Below, piece by piece: positions 1-8,397 of a DNA stretch of 64,000 nt (positions are counted from its first letter, which is position 1; each line of letters opens with the position of its first letter). Source of the stretch: DYJE01 sp964637565. GTDB lineage: Bacteria; Desulfobacterota; Desulfobacteria; Desulfobacterales; Desulfolunaceae. The stretch is from positions 1-64,000 of the forward strand of contig CAZWTY010000002.1 of the NCBI GenBank assembly GCA_964637565.1, read 5' to 3'. The notes under the pieces are model-generated. The model worked only from the letters and a program-made list of their open reading frames with translations, did no database searches and was not told where the DNA came from. The position numbers and the translations under genes were made by a program.

Positions 1-96
1 CAGTGACGAGGGATGAAGCGCAACGCAGAAATCGGACTTTTTACGAAGCCATCTTGTGTGGTTGATATGAAGACAGCTTCCAGAATCGACGTTCGA

Positions 97-1248
97 TCAT
101 ACCACAGCCAGCTTCAAAATTTCCACAATGCTGTCCTTGGTGTACGCCCCGTCCATACCCCAGTTCCGGGCCAGCCCCATGGCGTTGTCCGCCAGGGCGT
201 CGATACCGCTTTCCGGAATCCCCGCTTCAGCCAGGGTGAGGGGTGCGCCGATGGATTTGAACCAGGCCTTGAGCCTCTCGATCCCTGCACCTGAATCGTT
301 CACGCCGAAAATCTGAACCGCGAACCGCTGAAACCGCTCAGGCCGCCTTAGTTTGTACCAGGTCATCCAGGCGGGCAGGACCACGGCAAGGCCCGCTCCG
401 TGGGGGACGTTGTACAAGGCGGACATGGCGTGCTCCACCATGTGGGTGTCAAAACTATTGCCTTCCACGCCCACAAAGGTGAGACCATTCAGTGCCATGG
501 TGGCGGCCCAGGCAAACTCGCCCCGGGCGTCGTAGTCGGCGGGGTTTTCAAGAAGGACGGCGGTGGTGCGCATCACGGTCCGGAGAATGTTTTCGATCAA
601 GGCCGCGTTGTATTCCGGCAGATAGCTTGCTGAAAAATAAAGATCCAGGCAATGGGCGAAAATATCCACGGCGGAATAGGCCAGGTAATCCGGCGTGACC
701 GAGGCCATCAGTTCCGGATTGATCACGGACACCCTCGGATTGAGCAGCGGCGAATATATGGCCAGTTTTTCCAGGGTTTCATCGTGGGTGACCACCCCGT
801 AGGCGTTCATTTCACTGCCTGTGGCAGCCAACGTCATCACAGCGAAAACAGGAAGCGCATCCTTTACCTCTGCCTTGCCAATAAAGAAATCCCAGACATC
901 GCCGTCGTATCGGCTTCCTGCGGAAATAGCCTTGGCAGAATCCAGAACCGATCCGCCTCCCACAGCCACCACAGCCTGAAGGTTTTTCGCCTTCATCAGG
1001 CCGATGGCTTTTTTCACATGGCTGAGCTTGGGGTTGCTGACCACGCCCCCCATGGACTCGAAGGCTACGCCTTTTCCGGTGAGGGATGCTTCGATTCGGC
1101 CGAGTAGCCCGCTTTGCCTGATCCGCTCGGATCCGTAGAGAATCAGGACGCTTTCAGCCCCCGATTCCCTGACATTCCGACCGATATGGTTTTCCTTGCC
1201 TTTTCCGAATTCGATCCGGGTTGGATTGAAAAATGTAAAATTCCGCAT
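97..1248 (-). CDS. Iron-containing alcohol dehydrogenase (YqhD/BdhA-like)
   Basis: A 383-residue group III metal-dependent alcohol dehydrogenase, of the length usual for the family; it would interconvert an aldehyde and an alcohol with NAD(P)H in the cytoplasm. The nucleotide-binding segment holds GGGS at residues 97-100. The metal site is visible as Asp195, His199, His273 and His283, the last in ALYNVPHG. The ATG start follows a clear AGGAGG-type ribosome site. An AraC-type regulator is transcribed divergently from a 173-bp gap and is the obvious candidate regulator. Similarity to the YqhD/BdhA branch is judged from the His-containing motif and suggests broad NADPH aldehyde reduction; the substrate is unknown. 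Confidence 0.9.
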   Translation of the reverse strand: MRNFTFFNPTRIEFGKGKENHIGRNVRESGAESVLILYGSERIRQSGLLGRIEASLTGKGVAFESMGGVVSNPKLSHVKKAIGLMKAKNLQAVVAVGGGSVLDSAKAISAGSRYDGDVWDFFIGKAEVKDALPVFAVMTLAATGSEMNAYGVVTHDETLEKLAIYSPLLNPRVSVINPELMASVTPDYLAYSAVDIFAHCLDLYFSASYLPEYNAALIENILRTVMRTTAVLLENPADYDARGEFAWAATMALNGLTFVGVEGNSFDTHMVEHAMSALYNVPHGAGLAVVLPAWMTWYKLRRPERFQRFAVQIFGVNDSGAGIERLKAWFKSIGAPLTLAEAGIPESGIDALADNAMGLARNWGMDGAYTKDSIVEILKLAVV

Positions 1249-1421
1249 GGTGTCTTCCTCCTTTTATATTATCGTATGCCTCCCGCCAGCAACCCGGGAA
1301 CGATGCCACTATAATCCCAACACACGGCGATATGAATACACAATACAGGATATGTCTTGCACAATCCTCCAAATGCAGGTAGAATCGTGCCCATCGAGAA
1401 TGAAAAACCCAGGAGACTTCC

Positions 1422-2318
1422 GTGAACCAGAAGCTGGAAAAAATGTCTGAATGGATAGACCTGATCGCGCGTCACGTACAGAAAGAAGGCTTCAACAGAA
1501 CCATTCTTCCTAGTGTCGGGGTGTACAGAGAGTCATCCCCCCACCAGCCCAAGCCCCTTGTTTACGAACCCTATGTCGTCCTTGTGGCCCAGGGGAAAAA
1601 GCAGAGCGTCCTTGACGGAAAAATCTACACTTACGACGCAGGCCATTTTCTCACCACCCTGGCCCCGATTCCCGTGGAATGCCAGGTCATCGAAGCCAGC
1701 CCGGACAAACCCCTTCTGGCCATGGCCATCCAGCTTGACCGAAGGCGGATCATGAACATCCTGATGAAAATGGACCAGGTGGAACCTTCGACGGTAAGGC
1801 CCGGTTCCATGAATCCCTCGGGCATCTTCACCGCCCCTTTGAACGACGCCCTGATGGATGCGGCGATCCGGCTGGTGAAAACCCTTGAAAGCCCCGCCGA
1901 AGCCGCCATTGTGGGGGAGGCGGCCATCGATGAAATCCATTACCGGATTCTGAAACATGAACAGGGCGGCTCCTTGCCCCACCTTCTGCAACAGAGGGGG
2001 CAGATCGAGCAGATCGCCCGGGCCGTGGAGCATGTTCACCGGAACCTGGACCATGTGGTTTCGGTGGAAGAACTGGCGGAGCTTGTCAATATGAGCAGTT
2101 CCGCCTTTCACAAAAAATTCAAGGAAGTGATGCACCTGTCTCCCCTTCAATACGCCAAGCAGGTGAAACTGAACAAGGCCCAGGTCCATATCCAGGAGGG
2201 CCTCAGCGTCAGCGAAGCGGGCTACAAGGTGGGATACAACAGCCCGGCTCAGTTCAGCCGGGAATACAAGCGCCATTTTGGTGTGGCCCCTTCCTGTGAA
2301 CGGGCTATGACGGCATAA
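1422..2318 (+). CDS. AraC-family transcriptional regulator with AraC_N domain
   Basis: A 298-residue DNA-binding regulator. Residues from about 20 to 170 match the AraC_N ligand-binding type (VLVAQGKKQSVLDG and a long cupin-like stretch). Residues from about 195 to the end form the double helix-turn-helix, with the typical AraC signature YKVGYNSPAQFSREYKRHFG near the C-terminus. A GTG start at 1422 is chosen because AGGAG lies six bases upstream. It is divergent from the iron alcohol dehydrogenase; relatives with this architecture often control adjacent oxidoreductase genes, so control of that gene is inferred. The ligand is not known. Confidence 0.9.
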   Translation: MNQKLEKMSEWIDLIARHVQKEGFNRTILPSVGVYRESSPHQPKPLVYEPYVVLVAQGKKQSVLDGKIYTYDAGHFLTTLAPIPVECQVIEASPDKPLLAMAIQLDRRRIMNILMKMDQVEPSTVRPGSMNPSGIFTAPLNDALMDAAIRLVKTLESPAEAAIVGEAAIDEIHYRILKHEQGGSLPHLLQQRGQIEQIARAVEHVHRNLDHVVSVEELAELVNMSSSAFHKKFKEVMHLSPLQYAKQVKLNKAQVHIQEGLSVSEAGYKVGYNSPAQFSREYKRHFGVAPSCERAMTA

Positions 2319-2397
2319 ATAAACGCTTCTTATCCAGTGAAAACGGATTTATGCCAAAGATCCCCATCTTTTTCACCAGGAGAATTTGCCTGGACAA

Positions 2398-2835
2398 TCA
2401 TTTGTCCGCGCAATCGGGGCAGCGACCTTTCAGTTCGATTTCAGCGTTTTCAAGGGTCCAACGAAAAATGGGGTCTCCGGTCCTGGCGTCGAAAATGGCG
2501 AGACTGGACAAGGGATTGGCGATGCGGATGTCCGCGACGCGGTGACAGACGGTGCAGATCATGTGGTGGTGATGGGTCAGGTTGGCGTCGTATCTTGCCT
2601 GTCCCTCCGGACCGGTGAAACGGGTGAGTAAACCGGCGGACGTGAGCTTTTCCAGACTCTGGTACAGGGTGGCCACAGGGATTTTCAGCCCTTTTTCGGC
2701 CAGGGCTCCGCTGAGTTCCTCGGTGCTGGGATGGGTTCCGCTTTCGATCAGGTATTCCATGATGGCTGTTCTGGCCTGTGTGGCCCTTACCCCGGCGTTC
2801 TGTAAAATCTCTTCCGTCTGGATGGATTCGGTCAT
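2398..2835 (-). CDS. Fur-family metal-dependent regulator, PerR-like
   Basis: A 145-residue Fur/PerR/Zur-superfamily repressor. An N-terminal winged helix (VRATQARTAIMEYL and PVATLYQSLEKL) is followed by a His cluster at residues 88-91 and two CxxC pairs (Cys94/Cys97 and Cys139/Cys142) that would hold structural zinc. The gene lies just downstream of rubrerythrin on the same strand. A PerR-box-like palindrome sits in the rubrerythrin promoter region. A peroxide-sensing role is therefore likely, but Fur, Zur and PerR cannot be separated reliably by sequence alone. A 5-3-5 inverted repeat (GTTAA-AAG-TTAAC, about 2849-2861) immediately upstream of its own start could be an autoregulatory site. 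Confidence 0.87.
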   Translation of the reverse strand: MTESIQTEEILQNAGVRATQARTAIMEYLIESGTHPSTEELSGALAEKGLKIPVATLYQSLEKLTSAGLLTRFTGPEGQARYDANLTHHHHMICTVCHRVADIRIANPLSSLAIFDARTGDPIFRWTLENAEIELKGRCPDCADK

Positions 2836-2859
2836 GGCCTGATCCTTTGTTAAAAGTTA

Positions 2860-2894
2860 ACAGACCCTTACCGCTGAAACGGCTCAGGGTCTGT
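2860..2894 (-). terminator. Hairpin between rubrerythrin and fur-type gene
   Basis: The arms ACAGACCCT (2860-2868) and AGGGTCTGT (2886-2894) are exactly complementary. Read on the minus strand the hairpin is followed by TAACTTTT, so it may end part of the rubrerythrin transcript before the regulator gene. The T-run is weak. A second hairpin (GCCGCAC/GTGCGGC, 2901-2933) precedes it. Confidence 0.45.
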
Positions 2895-2948
2895 GCAATG
2901 GCCGCACGGCAAAGCCATGCCTTGCTGTGCGGCTGTTTCAAAAAACTA

Positions 2949-3524
2949 TTAGTAGTTTTCGACCAGAAGCTCAAAATGATCCTGGGGATGGGCACAGGCC
3001 GGGCAGGACTTTGGAGCCTCTTCCGACGTATGCAGGAAACCACAGTTCCGGCAGCGCCAGGTCACGGCTTTTTCGCGTTTGAACACGACCCCTTTTTCGA
3101 TGTTGGCGGCCAGGTCACGGTAGCGTTTCTCATGCTGCTTTTCAGCGATAGAGATTTTCTCGAAAATCATGGCCACAGCTTCGAAACCCTCTTCCCGGGC
3201 GATTTTCGCGAATTCAGGGTAGAGCATGGAATGTTCTTCATGTTCCCCGTCAGCCGCAGCTTTCAGGTTTTCAAGGGTGGTGCCGATCACACCGGCCGGA
3301 AAAGACGCGGTGATTTCAAGCATGCCGCCTTCGAGGAAGTTGAAGAACCGTTTGGCATGTTCTTTTTCCTGGTTCGCCGTTTCCTCGAACACGTCGGCGA
3401 TCTGGATGTACCCTTCCTTGCGGGCCTTGCCTGCGAAAAAGGTGTAACGGGTTCTGGCCTGGGATTCTCCAGCAAACGCTTTCAAAAGGTTCTGTTCCGT
3501 TCTGCTGCCTTTGATTGAAGCCAT
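2949..3524 (-). CDS. rbr: Rubrerythrin
   Basis: A 191-residue rubrerythrin, a cytoplasmic peroxidase that reduces H2O2 with electrons from reduced rubredoxin-type carriers in anaerobes. The N-terminal four-helix domain has the di-iron ligands Glu20, Glu53 and His56, Glu94, Glu97, Glu128 and His131. A C-terminal rubredoxin-like domain carries Cys158, Cys161, Cys174 and Cys177. The length is that of classical rubrerythrin. The ATG follows AGGAGG. It is followed by a Fur/PerR-type gene and preceded by a PerR-like palindrome, which implies peroxide-responsive repression. Confidence 0.96.
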   Translation of the reverse strand: MASIKGSRTEQNLLKAFAGESQARTRYTFFAGKARKEGYIQIADVFEETANQEKEHAKRFFNFLEGGMLEITASFPAGVIGTTLENLKAAADGEHEEHSMLYPEFAKIAREEGFEAVAMIFEKISIAEKQHEKRYRDLAANIEKGVVFKREKAVTWRCRNCGFLHTSEEAPKSCPACAHPQDHFELLVENY

Positions 3525-3566
3525 TCGTTCCTCCTGTTCTATGGTAAAGGTTGATGAAGCGTCAAG

Positions 3567-3583
3567 TCCATAATCATTATGGA
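3567..3583. promoter_or_regulatory. PerR-box-like operator of rubrerythrin
   Basis: TCCATAATCATTATGGA is a perfect 8-1-8 palindrome whose core ATAATnATTAT is the core of the PerR/Fur-type box. It lies 43 bases upstream of the rubrerythrin start. On the minus strand it sits just downstream of a TTGACA (complement of 3607-3612) with a possible TTGTAT -10 about 18 bases later, a position suited to repression. A weaker related repeat (CATAA-ATTA-TTATG) occurs near 3641-3655. Confidence 0.65.
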
Positions 3584-3650
3584 TACAATAATGACCTTCT
3601 ATCCTTTGTCAAGAACAGGCTCTGATTTTTTTGATACGACGCATAAATTA

Positions 3651-5609
3651 TTATGGCTGTCGTTTCGGACTGAACCGGGCCACCTGAACGAGAAAATCAT
3701 GGATCAGATTTTCATCCTCCTGTTTTCCACCGTAGCGCAACAGAACGTAAAGGGCCGTAATGCCCCGGATTTCCTTTTCCAGATCCTTCCGTTCAGCCGA
3801 AGCCCTGTCGGCAAGATCCAGGGGGCCTGAGGACGGGGAGCAGTCGATACCCACTTTCCGGAGCTTGGCAAGAAACCGGTCATACCCTTTCCGGACCCGG
3901 TCCCGCCCCTTGTCCGTCTTCATCTGGAGCAGCAGATAGTAGAACAACATCAACCCTGCCATTACGGACACGGTGGCCATGGCTGTTTTCACGATCCCGG
4001 CCAGACTGTCCAGGGAGAGCCCTATCCGTTCGAGAAACTGCCTCTGACTGGCCGTGCTGTACCCGATGACCCGGGAGTACCACTGGTAGTTAAGGGCATC
4101 CCAGGCCCATTGGATTTTCCGGGGAATTCCCAGAAAAAACCCTTCGTCACCTGCCCCGGCCCTGATCAAACCCTCCGCACCACCGGGCGTGGCCTCCCGT
4201 TCCACCCTGGAAGGGTCGACCGCCGCCGTGGGGTCCACACGGACCCAGCCTTTTTCTTCCATATACACTTCGGCCCAGGCATGGGCGTCTTTCTGGCGCA
4301 GCACCAGAAACTCGCCCAGGGGGTTGATCTCACCGCCGTAGTAGCCGCCCACCACACGGGCCGGAACCCCGGCGGCCCGCATCAGAAACACAAAGGCCGA
4401 GGCGTAATGCTCGCAGTACCCTTTCCGGGTGTTGAAAAGAAAATCGTCCACCGTATCGGCCTGGGCAGAAACCGGAGGGTTTAGGGTGTAATAGAAATCC
4501 TGATTCCGGAAATACCCGAGGACCGCATCGGAAAACGCTGAAACGGAAACCGACTGGGCTCTCAACTGACCTGCCAGGGCTTTTGTCCGGGGGTTTCCCA
4601 GGCCGGGAAGGTCCAGATAGATTCTCTCCCATTCCTGAAATGCGGCAGGCCCCGTGCCGGGATAGGACACAAGGGAATAGCTCAGGGGTTTTGCGACCCT
4701 CTCCCTCACCCGGATCGTCAGGTCCTGGGCCATGCGGTAACCGGGCGGGATGTCGCCCGGATAATCCAGGGTGACGATGTAGCGCTGCTGATGGGGTTCC
4801 AGGATCACCGTGTAGCGCCAGGGTTCCCCTTCTTCAGGGTAAAAGGACGTTTGGGGAATCCGGTAGGCGATCTTCCAGCTCTTCCCGTCGAACACCTGGA
4901 ACACGTAGGCCCTGAAATACCGCTGGTTCATTCCGGGGATCGGTCCGTCAAAACTGACCCTGAGGGCCGTTTCCCCGCTCTTTCGAAGGTCCGACATGGA
5001 GCCCGGCGACAGGGTGTCCGACAGTCCCACGGAATTGGAAGATCCGACCTGGATCCCCCACAGGCTTCCCTGGATCCTGGGAAACACCAGAAAAAGGATA
5101 AGGGACAGGGGCAGGGCCTGGGCCGTGATGGTCAGGGCCAGCTTCAACCCGCGTTTTATCTCAATGTCCGGATGGTTCACCAGAACGAGGCAGCCGGTGA
5201 TGCCCACCACGGAAAAGTAAAGATAGGCCGTCATTTCAAGGGAGCTTGAAAAGAAAAGGGCTGCGATCACCATGAAATAGGCCAGGAACAGGGTGATCAT
5301 TCTGTCCCGGTGGCTCTTGATTTCAAGGGGTTTCAGGGCGGCCATCAGACAGAGGAGCCCGATGCCGGCTTCCCCGCTGAAAGTACCCCGGGCCGATACC
5401 AGGATGCCGGCAAACGCGGCGAAGGTCAAAACAGCCGTCAGCCAGCGCGGAGGCAGGGGCCAGTTTTTTTTCACACCGGCCAGAAGGTAGATCCAGGATA
5501 AAGCGCAACTGACGGTAATCCAGGGATTCAGCAGCGTTACATGGGGAACGATGCCCATCAAAAGGGCCGGAACAAGCCGGGGGATGAAGCTGTCCGGTCG
5601 GCGGGTCAT
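3651..5609 (-). CDS. Transglutaminase-like membrane protein (TgpA/DUF3488 family)
   Basis: A 652-residue protein. About six transmembrane segments fill residues 10-180, followed by an extracytoplasmic transglutaminase-like domain with the catalytic triad Cys399, His443 and Asp459 (in KGYCEH, KDAHAW and VDPT), then one more membrane segment near residue 540 and a cytoplasmic DUF4129-like tail. The start is placed at 5609 because that ATG overlaps the upstream stop as ATGA; the frame stays open to 5669. It is the last gene of a MoxR-DUF58-transglutaminase operon, a common trio thought to act at the envelope. The substrate is unknown. Confidence 0.9.
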   Translation of the reverse strand: MTRRPDSFIPRLVPALLMGIVPHVTLLNPWITVSCALSWIYLLAGVKKNWPLPPRWLTAVLTFAAFAGILVSARGTFSGEAGIGLLCLMAALKPLEIKSHRDRMITLFLAYFMVIAALFFSSSLEMTAYLYFSVVGITGCLVLVNHPDIEIKRGLKLALTITAQALPLSLILFLVFPRIQGSLWGIQVGSSNSVGLSDTLSPGSMSDLRKSGETALRVSFDGPIPGMNQRYFRAYVFQVFDGKSWKIAYRIPQTSFYPEEGEPWRYTVILEPHQQRYIVTLDYPGDIPPGYRMAQDLTIRVRERVAKPLSYSLVSYPGTGPAAFQEWERIYLDLPGLGNPRTKALAGQLRAQSVSVSAFSDAVLGYFRNQDFYYTLNPPVSAQADTVDDFLFNTRKGYCEHYASAFVFLMRAAGVPARVVGGYYGGEINPLGEFLVLRQKDAHAWAEVYMEEKGWVRVDPTAAVDPSRVEREATPGGAEGLIRAGAGDEGFFLGIPRKIQWAWDALNYQWYSRVIGYSTASQRQFLERIGLSLDSLAGIVKTAMATVSVMAGLMLFYYLLLQMKTDKGRDRVRKGYDRFLAKLRKVGIDCSPSSGPLDLADRASAERKDLEKEIRGITALYVLLRYGGKQEDENLIHDFLVQVARFSPKRQP

Positions 5610-6574
5610 GGTTTTCGCCCTTTCGCCCCAGGACTTTTCTGTCCGAACAGGGCCAGGGCTTTCAGACACTCGTGGCGGTGGGCCTTGTCCTTGGGTTCTC
5701 CCATGGGGATCTCAGCCCCTGGAATGGAAAGGCCGTAGGCGAGGTTCATGTCATGGGCCGCAAGAACCATGTCGCAGAGCCGGGACAGTTTCTTTTCCGT
5801 ATCCCGGACCGGCACATCGTCCCAGCTGATCATCACGGCGTCGCCGGTCAGGGCGGAAAACTCCTTGGTGTGAAGCCCCTTGCCCCGTGCGTAGGATTTC
5901 CAGGATAAACGCCCCAGGGGGTCTCCGGGCCTGTAGGGTCTGAGTCCGCTGAAATCGTCCACCCCTTCCGTTTCCCGACCACCCTGATTTTCCTCTCCCT
6001 CCCCGGAAACCGACGGCTTGAATTCCCCTCCCATGGCCCTGGGGTACACCAGGTAGGACAGGACAGGATAAAAGGTGGTCCAGGTACGGAAGAGACCAAA
6101 GGGATAGGATGATGAAAGGACCATGGTTTCCACGGCAAACAGGCCCCGGCGTCCGGTGGGGACGGGAATGCTCACGGTTTTTTCCGACGACACCACGGTA
6201 TGAACCGACGCCCCGATCCTGATCTCAAAGGCTACGCCGATTCTTGGGCGGTCGTCCTGGGCCACGGTCACGGTGAGCCAGGCCTCGTCGCCGGCAAAGA
6301 CCTGTGGCACCGAAGCCGATCCGAGGGTGAGCCCCAGGAGGTTTCTGTGGGTGTGCAGCATGGAGATAAACGCCATGGAACCCAGAAGAAAGGTGAATAG
6401 AAAACCCAGGTTGTTGGCGTAGTTGATGGACCCCACCAGCATGACCCCAAGGACCACGATGAACAAGACGCCCTGGCCGGTGGGCAGGATATACAGCCCT
6501 TTCCTCGAAAGGGTATAGGGGAACACCACGTCCCTGTCTTTTCTCGCGATCTTGTCCACCAGTTCGCCGATCAT
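5606..6574 (-). CDS. DUF58 domain protein
   Basis: A 322-residue protein with two hydrophobic segments near residues 30-80, a beta-rich middle and the DUF58 signature around residues 212-240 (YRPGDPLGRLSWKSYAR). DUF58 proteins have a von Willebrand A-like fold and are nearly always encoded beside MoxR ATPases. It starts 31 bases after the MoxR stop and overlaps the transglutaminase gene by four bases (ATGA), so translational coupling is likely. A role as substrate or adaptor of the ATPase is inferred from family context. Confidence 0.9.
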   Translation of the reverse strand: MIGELVDKIARKDRDVVFPYTLSRKGLYILPTGQGVLFIVVLGVMLVGSINYANNLGFLFTFLLGSMAFISMLHTHRNLLGLTLGSASVPQVFAGDEAWLTVTVAQDDRPRIGVAFEIRIGASVHTVVSSEKTVSIPVPTGRRGLFAVETMVLSSSYPFGLFRTWTTFYPVLSYLVYPRAMGGEFKPSVSGEGEENQGGRETEGVDDFSGLRPYRPGDPLGRLSWKSYARGKGLHTKEFSALTGDAVMISWDDVPVRDTEKKLSRLCDMVLAAHDMNLAYGLSIPGAEIPMGEPKDKAHRHECLKALALFGQKSPGAKGRKP

Positions 6575-6605
6575 GGCATGGTTTCCTTTGGGTTTCTCTC
6601 TGGAG

Positions 6606-7544
6606 CTAGGGCACCGGCACGTCCCGCATCACCGCCACCAGCCTGTCGAAACCCAGTTCGCGGAACGTGTCGGCGGAACGCAGCCGGTGACCGATCACAT
6701 AGGGAAGCACAGCCTGGACATCTTCGGGCATGCCGTGTTTCCGGCCGCCGATCATGGCCCAGGTTCGTGCCGCCCTTAAAATGGCGAGGCCTGCCCGGGG
6801 GGAGAGGCCAGTGTGAAAATGGGAGCTTGTCCTGGTAAACTCCAGGATATCCTGGATATAGTCGAGAAGCGGATCGGACATGTGGACGGACTGGACCTGT
6901 TCCCTAATGCGCGCGACCTCTTCGGCGTTCAGGACAGGTGAAATCTCGGCCAGAAGATGCTGGGTCTCCCCGGCCCTGAGCAGCATTTTTTCCGCCTGTC
7001 GGCCCGGATACCCCATGCTGATCCTGAGGAGAAAACGGTCGAGCTGGGATTCGGGCATGGCGAAGGTACCGGCCTGCTCGATGGGGTTTAGCGTGGCGAT
7101 GACAAAAAACGGGGATGGCAAAGGCCGTGTTTTCCCTTCGGTGGTCACCTGGAGTTCTTCCATGGCTTCCAGCAGAGCGCTCTGGGTTCGGGGCGTGGCC
7201 CGGTTGATTTCATCGGCCAGGAGCACCTGGGTGAACACCGGGCCTTCGTGGAACACGAACTGTGCCGCCTGCTGTTCGAACACCGCGGAGCCCAGGATAT
7301 CGGCGGGCAAGAGGTCGCTGGTAAACTGAACCCTCGAAAACTCCAGTCCAAGGCAGCGGGACAGGGCTTTGGCCATGGTGGTCTTCCCGATGCCCGGTCT
7401 GTCTTCGATCAGAAGGTGGCCGCCGGCGAACAGGCAGGTCAGGGCCAGGCGGATCTCCCGTTTTTTACCGTAAATCACGTGGCTTACACGGTCCACTATT
7501 TCACTGAACAGGCTTTCCGTGTCTTGTGTTTTTGAAAGTAACAC
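6606..7544 (-). CDS. MoxR-family AAA+ ATPase
   Basis: A 312-residue MoxR ATPase. Walker A (GIGKTT) lies near residues 51-56, Walker B appears as VLLADEINRATP, and the sensor segment as ATLNPIEQAGTFAMPESQLDRF. MoxR proteins are chaperone-like and assemble or activate partner complexes. The start is set at the GTG at 7544 because TTGGAGGA lies eight bases upstream; the frame remains open further upstream to 7820, but that stretch is not conserved-looking and has no ribosome site. It is the first gene of the MoxR-DUF58-transglutaminase operon. Confidence 0.93.
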   Translation of the reverse strand: MLLSKTQDTESLFSEIVDRVSHVIYGKKREIRLALTCLFAGGHLLIEDRPGIGKTTMAKALSRCLGLEFSRVQFTSDLLPADILGSAVFEQQAAQFVFHEGPVFTQVLLADEINRATPRTQSALLEAMEELQVTTEGKTRPLPSPFFVIATLNPIEQAGTFAMPESQLDRFLLRISMGYPGRQAEKMLLRAGETQHLLAEISPVLNAEEVARIREQVQSVHMSDPLLDYIQDILEFTRTSSHFHTGLSPRAGLAILRAARTWAMIGGRKHGMPEDVQAVLPYVIGHRLRSADTFRELGFDRLVAVMRDVPVP

Positions 7545-7668
7545 GTTATAGTTCCTCCAAAAGGGAACGTCCGGACGGAACATCCCTTCCATTCGCCCGA
7601 ATCGTGATTGACAAGCCCCGGAAAAAGGGGACTGAACGTAACCGCCACTGAGCCTGAAAGGAGGGTTC

Positions 7669-7908
7669 ATGCCGCTGTTTGATTTCGCAAGATCGCTGGG
7701 CCGGTTCAGACTCTTTCTGGGTAAAACAGGCCTTCTGCCCCGTTTCATGGAACGGTCGGGCCGTGACCGGAGGGTGCTTGAAGACCGGAGGGTCCGATCA
7801 AGTGACCAGTACCTGATCACTGAAGGGGCGGACCGCCGTTTCCAGCCGGAACGGAGAAGTCACACCGAGCGGCGGGCAGGAACCCTCGACATGGAGGAGC
7901 TCAGATAA
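7669..7908 (+). CDS. Small basic protein with repeated DRR/ERR motifs
   Basis: A 79-residue protein, divergent from the MoxR operon, with GGAGGG correctly placed before its ATG. The C-terminal half is a run of arginine-rich motifs (GRDRR, EDRR, ADRR, PERR, TERR). I recall similar motifs in small uncharacterised proteins of Desulfobacterota. The N-terminal 20 residues are mildly amphipathic. No function can be assigned; nucleic-acid or membrane binding is conceivable from the charge. Confidence 0.6.
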   Translation: MPLFDFARSLGRFRLFLGKTGLLPRFMERSGRDRRVLEDRRVRSSDQYLITEGADRRFQPERRSHTERRAGTLDMEELR

Positions 7909-8024
7909 AAACCTCGACCTGGAACACCGACTCAAATCGTCTATCCCCACCTTTCGAAGTACCTGAACATCAACGGTGCGTGTGCAGGAGCTGGCCCACC
8001 TGAATGACCCGGCAGGTATCAGCT

Positions 8025-8147
8025 TCAGTCATTGATACTCTGAACGGAACCGCCCTTCTTCTTTTCCTGTTTTTCCTTTTTCTTTTCTTTCAAGGTCTTG
8101 GTGGGTTTCTTTTTATCTTCTTTTTTTGTGTCTCTTGCTTTTGACAT
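8025..8147 (-). CDS. Lysine-rich 40-residue protein
   Basis: A short gene: ATG at 8147 follows CAGGAGG and the stop is TGA at 8025-8027. The product, 40 residues beginning MSKARDTKKEDKKK, is almost half lysine in its central part and ends SVQSIND. The strong ribosome site and a start resembling small MSKARD-type hypothetical proteins that I recall from other proteobacteria support it as real. No enzymatic domain is possible at this size; the function is unknown. Confidence 0.6.
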   Translation of the reverse strand: MSKARDTKKEDKKKPTKTLKEKKKEKQEKKKGGSVQSIND

Positions 8148-8397
8148 GACAAACCTCCTGTCCTGCGTTGATTGATGGTCTTTTATTCAAGTTCAATGGC
8201 GTCAAGACCCACAGCCTTGAAACCCATGATCCGCTCTTGTTTGCGTCACAGGCGGGTCACCGTGGGTCGTTCGCTTCGATCATCGTGTCATTTGTGCTGC
8301 GTTTATCTGAAGATTGGATGGCTCATGATTGTTTCAGGTGATTATTTTATACCCCCTGGCCGTGAAATAATCAAGGGGGCAATCATGACAGGCTCCT

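Noticed and set aside
1..96. Possible gene fragment at the left window edge
   Set aside because: Too short and without a ribosome site or recognisable motif; left as unannotated downstream region of the alcohol dehydrogenase gene.
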